NCBI GenBank assembly: GCA_951828515.1
Contig: OX639992.1
Location: 3,264,217-3,328,216 of the forward strand
Reading direction: 5' to 3'
DNA length: 64,000 nucleotides
DNA from: an uncultured Poribacteria bacterium
GTDB taxonomy: Bacteria > Poribacteria > WGA-4E > WGA-3G
Shown here: one piece after another, positions 59,025-64,000 of the stretch
Position numbering within the stretch: position 1 is the first letter of the stretch
Layout of the letters: every line of letters begins with the position of its first letter
Made by a program: the position numbers and the translations under genes
Notes under the pieces: model-generated
Database searches by the model: none
The model's input: the letters and a program-made list of their open reading frames with translations, nothing else
What the model was told of the DNA's origin: nothing

Positions 59025-61841
59025 ATGAAACGTTTTTGGATACTTTTTTTTATTTTGTTTGCGGTGAGTGTATTCATTCCTATTGGATATGGACAATTTC
59101 AGCCCGAAGGTCCGCCCGAAGATCCGCCGGGAGTTCCGGATCGGTCGTTCCTGAATGTGACTATCAAAGTTCCCTCGAATGTCCAGAAGGGTGCGTTTAA
59201 CGCGAGAATCAGATTCGCAGAAGAGGTCGCAGATTTTGTTCAAAGCGATGTCATATTGACTGGGACGGCAACGGCATCGATCACGGGATGGTCGTCTACA
59301 GATGATGTCATCTTTAACGCCACGATCACGCCGGTAACAAGCGGCACAGTGATCATTGGTGTGCCTGCGGATGTTGCGACAGATGTCACAGGTGCTCAGA
59401 ATAACGCCGCGACCCCCCAGACGGTCAGGATTGATGTGGATGCTCCATCGGTAAGTATTACCGTTCCGTCGGTGGCTCAGTCAGGTGCGTTTGATGTAAC
59501 CATCACCTTCACAGAAGCCGTCTCCGGGTTTGAGCAGGCAGACCTCTCGGTCTCAGGGACAGCGAGCATTACGGGATGGACAACGACAGACGACACCGTC
59601 TTTACCGCCACAATCACACCGACGACGGAAGGCGATGTGGTGCTGAGCGTTGCTGCAGACGTTGCCACGGATGCGGCGAGTAACAACAATATGGCTTCGG
59701 AGACACAGACGGTCACCGTAGATATGACACCACCGGGTGTTAGCCTTTCTGTGCCAGCAGATGCTCAGAACAGTGCGTTTGAAGCGACGATCACCTTCAC
59801 AGAGGCAGTCTCCGACTTTGAGCAAGCAGACCTGACGCTTTCCGGGACAGCCACGGCGACTGTCACGGCGTGGGCATCTACAGACGACACCGTCTTTACC
59901 GCCACACTCACACCGACGACGGAAGGCGAGGTGGTGCTGAGCGTTATGGCAGATGTCGCCGCGGATACTGCAGGTAACAACAATACGGCTTCCGAGACAC
60001 AGACCGTCACCGTAGATATGACACCACCGGGTGTTAGCCTTTCGGTGCCAGAAGGTGCCCAGAATGGAGCGTTTGATGTAACCATCACCTTCACAGAAGC
60101 CGTCTCTGGGTTTGAGCAGGCAGACCTGTCGGTCTCTGGGACAGCCACGACATCTATCACGGCATGGACTACAACAGATAATACGGTCTTTACCGCCACA
60201 ATCACACCGACGACGAGTGGCACGGTGATCTTGGATATCGCCGCTGAAGTCGCTACCGATGCGGCAAACAATAATAATACTGCCTCCGAGACACAGACTG
60301 TCACCATAGATGTTGACGCGCCGGGCGTTAGTATTTTTGTGCCAACAGATGCTCAGAACAGTGCGTTTGATGTAACAATCACGTTTACAGAGGCAGTCTC
60401 GGACTTTGAGCAGTCCGACCTTACGCTTTCAGGGACGGCAACAGCGAGCATCACAGCATGGACAACGACAGATAACACCGTCTGGACGGCAACGCTCACG
60501 CCGACGACGAGTGGCACACTGACGCTGAGTATTGCCGAAGGTGCGGTAACCGATACTGCGGGGAACACAAACGTTCTCAGCACCGCAGAGGTGAATATCA
60601 CTCTGAATGTAGCTGATGCCTTCGTATCGGTCTGTGATCGCATGTCTCAGGTCCGCAATGCGATCGTTGCCGCCTTACCAAACGTAAGCGATTGCGCCGA
60701 TGTAACCGCGGCAGACCTCGCGACAATTAGGTACCTTAACATTCGAAACCAGAACATCACCGCCCTAAAAGCGGGCGACTTCAACGGACTCACCGCCCTG
60801 ACGCATCTCTGGCTGAGCAATAACGAATTGAGCAGTTTACCAGCGGATATTTTTGATGACCTCACCGCCCTGACGCATCTCTACCTGGTCAACAGCGGAT
60901 TGAGCAGTTTACCAGCGGGTATTTTTGATAAAAACACCGCCCTGGAGCGGCTCTACGTGGTCGACAACGAATTGAGCAGTTTACCAGCGGGTATTTTTGA
61001 TAAAAACACCGCCCTGGAGCTTCTCCACCTGAACAGTAACGAATTGAGTAGTTTACCAGTGGGTATTTTTGATGACCTTATCGCCCTGAAGGAGCTCTAC
61101 CTGTACGGCAACGATTTGAGTAGTTTACCAGCGGGTATTTTTGATAACCTTATCGCCCTGCAGCGGCTCTACCTGTACAGCAATACTGTTGACCCGCTAT
61201 CGCTGACGGTGTCCCTAAAACAGATTGAGGCAGGTCAGTTCAAGGTAACGGTACCTACGGGTGCGCCGTTTAATGTTTCCTTAACTCTGCGTGTCACCAA
61301 TGGTAGCATTGACGAGGAAGCCACCGCGCCTCTCACGATTTCCAGAGGGCGCGTGGAGAGCGAAACGCTTACAGTATCCCGGGCCCCCGGCACGACGGAT
61401 GCCGTCTTGGTCGATATCGAAACGTTACCCCCCATACCCGGTGGCCATTCAGGTTATGAACTCGTCAAATCGGCTGATTTGCCGCTCACGGTCATAGATG
61501 CGTTGGGAAATGCGGCACCGAGAAGGATCCCTGTCGACGCAGTCCCCAGCGAAACGGTGCTCTCGGCGAACTATCCCAACCCATTCAACCCAGAGACGTG
61601 GATCCCCTATCAGTTATCAAATACGAGTGATGTCAAGATTACGATCTATGATATGCGTGGCACCGTTGTCCGTCGCTTGGATCTCGGTCATCAACGTGCG
61701 GGTTACTACACGCGTCGCAGCCGTGCGGCGTATTGGAATGGTAGGAACACTATCGGTGAAAAGGTATCGAGTGGTGTCTATTTCTATCAACTCCAGACGG
61801 ATAATATCTCCCTCCTGCGTAAGATGCACATCTTGAAGTAA
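59025..61841 (+). CDS. Surface protein: five Ig-like repeats, leucine-rich repeats, FlgD-like C-terminal sorting domain
   Basis: 938 residues. Signal peptide (RFWILFFILFAVSVFIPIGYG). Five Ig-like repeats of about 98 residues follow, each opening V-x-VPxxAQ-x-x-AF-x-x-TITFTEAVS-x-FEQ and containing T-x-TDDTVFTATITPTT. Then come six to seven leucine-rich repeats of the type L-x-x-L-x-L-x-x-N-x-LSSLPAGIFD (about 580-725). The C-terminal block holds NYPNPFNPETWIPYQLSNTS, TIYDMRGTVVRRLDLGHQ, YWNGRNTIGEKVSSGVYFYQ and MHILK, related to FlgD-Ig/type IX secretion tails and to the WD40 protein at 13566-15596. It is probably an adhesin-like surface protein. AAGGA lies about 10 nt before ATG 59025. The Ig repeats are similar enough in DNA to recombine. 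Confidence 0.88.
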   Translation: MKRFWILFFILFAVSVFIPIGYGQFQPEGPPEDPPGVPDRSFLNVTIKVPSNVQKGAFNARIRFAEEVADFVQSDVILTGTATASITGWSSTDDVIFNATITPVTSGTVIIGVPADVATDVTGAQNNAATPQTVRIDVDAPSVSITVPSVAQSGAFDVTITFTEAVSGFEQADLSVSGTASITGWTTTDDTVFTATITPTTEGDVVLSVAADVATDAASNNNMASETQTVTVDMTPPGVSLSVPADAQNSAFEATITFTEAVSDFEQADLTLSGTATATVTAWASTDDTVFTATLTPTTEGEVVLSVMADVAADTAGNNNTASETQTVTVDMTPPGVSLSVPEGAQNGAFDVTITFTEAVSGFEQADLSVSGTATTSITAWTTTDNTVFTATITPTTSGTVILDIAAEVATDAANNNNTASETQTVTIDVDAPGVSIFVPTDAQNSAFDVTITFTEAVSDFEQSDLTLSGTATASITAWTTTDNTVWTATLTPTTSGTLTLSIAEGAVTDTAGNTNVLSTAEVNITLNVADAFVSVCDRMSQVRNAIVAALPNVSDCADVTAADLATIRYLNIRNQNITALKAGDFNGLTALTHLWLSNNELSSLPADIFDDLTALTHLYLVNSGLSSLPAGIFDKNTALERLYVVDNELSSLPAGIFDKNTALELLHLNSNELSSLPVGIFDDLIALKELYLYGNDLSSLPAGIFDNLIALQRLYLYSNTVDPLSLTVSLKQIEAGQFKVTVPTGAPFNVSLTLRVTNGSIDEEATAPLTISRGRVESETLTVSRAPGTTDAVLVDIETLPPIPGGHSGYELVKSADLPLTVIDALGNAAPRRIPVDAVPSETVLSANYPNPFNPETWIPYQLSNTSDVKITIYDMRGTVVRRLDLGHQRAGYYTRRSRAAYWNGRNTIGEKVSSGVYFYQLQTDNISLLRKMHILK

Positions 61842-61854
61842 CCCCTACCCCCAA

Positions 61855-62003
61855 ACCCGGTAGGTGCGGTTTGATGAAATTTTAGTAAATATGTCGGTAA
61901 TTCTATGTCCACTCCAGGCCCGGTAGGTGCGGTTTGCAACCGCCGCGAACTCAGCACCCCGGACCCGGTAGGTGCGGTTTGCAACCGCCGCGAACTCAGC
62001 ACC
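61855..62003. repeat. Tandem GCGGTTTGCAACCGC hairpin repeats
   Basis: Two 40-bp copies starting CCCGGTAGGTGCGGTTTGCA (61919-61958 and 61964-62003) and a partial third copy (61855-61873). Each full copy holds the hairpin GCGGTT-TGC-AACCGC. They lie between the Ig/LRR gene and the convergent thioredoxin-domain gene and may stop transcription. Confidence 0.75.
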
Positions 62004-62027
62004 GCCAGTAGACGAATAGAAAAAATG

Positions 62028-64000
62028 CTATTGAAGTAGTTCCACGAACGCTTCGACATCCGTTGTCGGGGCTTGGCAGACGTAATTCTCGCAGACGTAA
62101 GCGGTTGCGGTGTTGTCAACTTGGGTCTTGCCAGCGAGAAGCGGTAATGTCTGTCCGTCAGTGGATTCACTGAAAGCGACGATCTTGTTGGGTTGATACG
62201 TGCTGTGCAACGCCGTTAACATCGCGTCCGTTTTCGCATCCCCTTTTTCACCAACAATCGCAATCTCTTTCGGTGTTGATAGCAGGAACGCTAACTCACA
62301 GAGCAGTTGCCCGGATCCCGCAGGCATCCCCTCTATCTGATGGAAGTAAAGCAACAGGGTCTCAACGGCTTTGTCGTGGAATTCGGGGGTGTCGAGGTGT
62401 TTGGCGAGTCGTAAGAGACTGTGAATCGCCATGGATGCCCCGGAAGGCGTGGCACCGTCGTAAGCGGATTTGGATTGGACGATAAGCGTCTCGTGCGCTT
62501 TGCCGGTGAAGAAGAATCCGTCGCCTGCGTCGTCCCCGAACTGATCTATCATGATGTGTGCGAGACGTTCGGCTTCAGTAAGCCATCTCGGTTCAAAACT
62601 GGCTTCGTAGAGTGCAATTAATCCGGCGATGAAATAGGCGTAGTCCTCAAGATAGGCGTTGAGGTGGCTTTTACCGGCACGATAGGTGCGCAAAAGGAGT
62701 CCGTTCTCTTGGGATAGCGTTGTCAAGACAAACTCAGCAGATTTTTCACACGCCTCAAGATATTCCGGTTTCCCGGTCAGTTGATATCCCATCGCCATAC
62801 CGCGGATCATGATACCGTTCCAACTGGTGAGGATTTTGTCGTCTAATCCGGGTTTAATCCGCTTTTCCCTCTCATCAAACAGTTTCTGTTTCCCATCTGC
62901 GAGGAGAGTTTCCAGTTCTCCGACATCCATCTGCAGCTTTCGGGCAAGAATGTCAGGTGGGGTTTGGACTTGGAGAATGTTTTCTCCTTCAAAGTTGCCT
63001 TGTGGCGTAATGTCGTAATACTCACAGAAGATTTCGGCGTTCGCCTCGCCGATGATGTCTTCTACATCGTTCGGTTCCCAAACGAAGAATTTGCCCTCTA
63101 CACCTTCGCTATCGGCATCTTGCGTTGAATAGAAACCGCCGTTTTCTGCGTCGTACATCTCGCGAAGAACGTAGTCAAGGGTTTCGGTGGCTATATCGCG
63201 GTAGAACGGCTTCTGAGTGGCTTGGTATGCCTCAAAATAGGCAACGACGAGCTGTGCGTTGTCATACAGCATCTTTTCAAAGTGGGGGACGAGCCAGTGT
63301 GCGTCAGTGGAATATCGGTGGAAACCGCCGCCAAGTTGGTCATACATACCACCGCGTGCCATTTTCTCTAACGTGAGTTCGACCATCTCTAAGGCATTGG
63401 CGTTGCCACTGTGATGCCAATAGCGTAGGAGAAAGGGCAACCCCATACTGGGCGGGAATTTCGGGGCATTGCCGAATCCGCCGTGTTGCGAATCGAATTG
63501 GGAACTGTACTGCTGAAAAGCATGGGTCATCAATTCTTCCGTGAGTTCATGGTGGTGTGGGTCAACGACGTTGCCTATCTGTGCGAGGTGTCCGGTAATT
63601 TGGTCTGCTTGCTGCAGGACCTCTACATTCTGATCACTGAACGCCTCGGCAACGGCGTTCATCACCTTTGGGAATCCGGGCCTGCCGTACCGATCGGTCG
63701 GTGGGTAATAGGTTCCGCCGTAGAAGGGTTTCAGGTCAGGGGTGAGGAAGACGGTCATGGGCCAGCCGCCTTGACGCGTCATAATCTGAACGGCGTTCAT
63801 ATAAATTTCATCTAAATCGGGACGCTCTTCTCTATCGACCTTGATGTTGATGAAAAGCTCGTTCATCACCGCGGCGATTTCCTCATTTTCAAAGGATTCG
63901 CGTTCCATGACGTGGCACCAGTGGCAGGCGGAGTAGCCGATACTGAGGAGGATAGGCTTCTGCTCTTGTTTGGCGCGCTCCAAGGCTTCTTCGCCCCACG
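62028..64000 (-). CDS. Thioredoxin domain-containing protein, YyaL/DUF255 type (N-terminus cut by window edge)
   Basis: About 657 residues visible. The start is beyond the window; the first codons read [19 protein letters not shown]255 thioredoxin-like part: [18 protein letters not shown] (C-x-x-C), [14 protein letters not shown] and [20 protein letters not shown]. The middle and end form an alpha/alpha toroid ([59 protein letters not shown]). The family (human SSP411, bacterial YyaL) has no settled function; a redox or sugar-epimerase-like role has been suggested for relatives. Its stop is 187 bp from the Ig/LRR gene's stop, with the hairpin repeats between. Confidence 0.9.
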   Translation of the reverse strand, partial: WGEEALERAKQEQKPILLSIGYSACHWCHVMERESFENEEIAAVMNELFINIKVDREERPDLDEIYMNAVQIMTRQGGWPMTVFLTPDLKPFYGGTYYPPTDRYGRPGFPKVMNAVAEAFSDQNVEVLQQADQITGHLAQIGNVVDPHHHELTEELMTHAFQQYSSQFDSQHGGFGNAPKFPPSMGLPFLLRYWHHSGNANALEMVELTLEKMARGGMYDQLGGGFHRYSTDAHWLVPHFEKMLYDNAQLVVAYFEAYQATQKPFYRDIATETLDYVLREMYDAENGGFYSTQDADSEGVEGKFFVWEPNDVEDIIGEANAEIFCEYYDITPQGNFEGENILQVQTPPDILARKLQMDVGELETLLADGKQKLFDEREKRIKPGLDDKILTSWNGIMIRGMAMGYQLTGKPEYLEACEKSAEFVLTTLSQENGLLLRTYRAGKSHLNAYLEDYAYFIAGLIALYEASFEPRWLTEAERLAHIMIDQFGDDAGDGFFFTGKAHETLIVQSKSAYDGATPSGASMAIHSLLRLAKHLDTPEFHDKAVETLLLYFHQIEGMPAGSGQLLCELAFLLSTPKEIAIVGEKGDAKTDAMLTALHSTYQPNKIVAFSESTDGQTLPLLAGKTQVDNTATAYVCENYVCQAPTTDVEAFVELLQ

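Noticed and set aside
61855-62003. CRISPR-like tandem repeats
   Set aside because: Only two full copies with a 5-bp gap, each an internal hairpin, and no cas genes; this is a REP-type repeat.

Overview
The window looks like a chromosomal piece of a Candidatus Poribacteria-type bacterium (or a close relative in the Planctomycetes/WPS-type gene pool). This is inferred from content, not from a marker gene: many secreted beta-propellers (TolB/WD40-like, Kelch, Asp-box, NHL), LamG and FG-GAP/UnbV proteins, DUF1800/DUF1501 partners, several phytanoyl-CoA-dioxygenase-like enzymes, ECF sigma factors with large C-terminal extensions, and intergenic spaces full of short palindromes and MITE-like repeats. 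No rRNA, tRNA or CRISPR array was recognised. Both ends of the window cut genes.

Region 1 (1-16.7 kb, almost all minus strand) is the most unusual. It holds three paralogous proteins in which an ECF sigma factor (sigma-2 and sigma-4) is followed by one membrane segment, a conserved roughly 60-residue extracytoplasmic linker, and a beta-propeller: Asp-box type in two, Kelch type in the third. Among them lie secreted TolB-like, Kelch, WD40 and LamG proteins plus shrunken gene remnants. A conserved element of about 45 bp (minus strand: ATTATGCAC, about 20 nt, GYGTCTTTAATAATATA) precedes two of the sigma genes, the Kelch gene, a LamG gene, a small TolB-like gene and a pseudogene. I read it as a candidate promoter shared by a regulon. 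Most of the secreted proteins end in the same short tail, L-x-T-T-x-W-G-x-L/I/V-K, although their folds are unrelated; I propose a C-terminal sorting or anchoring tag.

Region 2 (16.9-31 kb, plus strand): a DUF1800-DUF1501-NHL cluster; a TonB-dependent receptor; five tandem paralogous lipoproteins; three tandem TolB-like proteins carrying the WGxLK tail. Region 3 (31-41.6 kb): HrpB-type helicase, a TPR/propeller protein, orphan FdhD, a small membrane protein, a two-gene overlapping cassette resembling a toxin-antitoxin pair, then a sugar-metabolism-like run (zinc-type dehydrogenase, Gfo/Idh/MocA oxidoreductase, TIM-barrel isomerase) and a methyltransferase. Region 4 (41.7-50 kb, minus): PhyH dioxygenase, VOC protein, two LamG proteins with the tail, a CRTAC1-like FG-GAP protein overlapping a TPR gene, and NagA. 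Region 5 (50-57 kb): aldo/keto reductase, SpoU-type RNA methyltransferase, a second dehydrogenase, a PD-(D/E)XK-like protein, an enolase-superfamily enzyme and two PhyH proteins. Region 6 (57-64 kb): MITEs and truncated ATPase and HNH genes, a large Ig/LRR surface protein with a FlgD-like C-terminal sorting domain, and a thioredoxin-domain (YyaL-type) protein cut by the window end.

Inferred overall picture: an envelope- and surface-rich heterotroph using secreted propellers and lectin-like proteins together with membrane-tethered sigma factors that could sense envelope events, plus small catabolic sets for sugars and amino sugars. Intergenic DNA is shaped by non-autonomous elements, at least one of which ends a gene.
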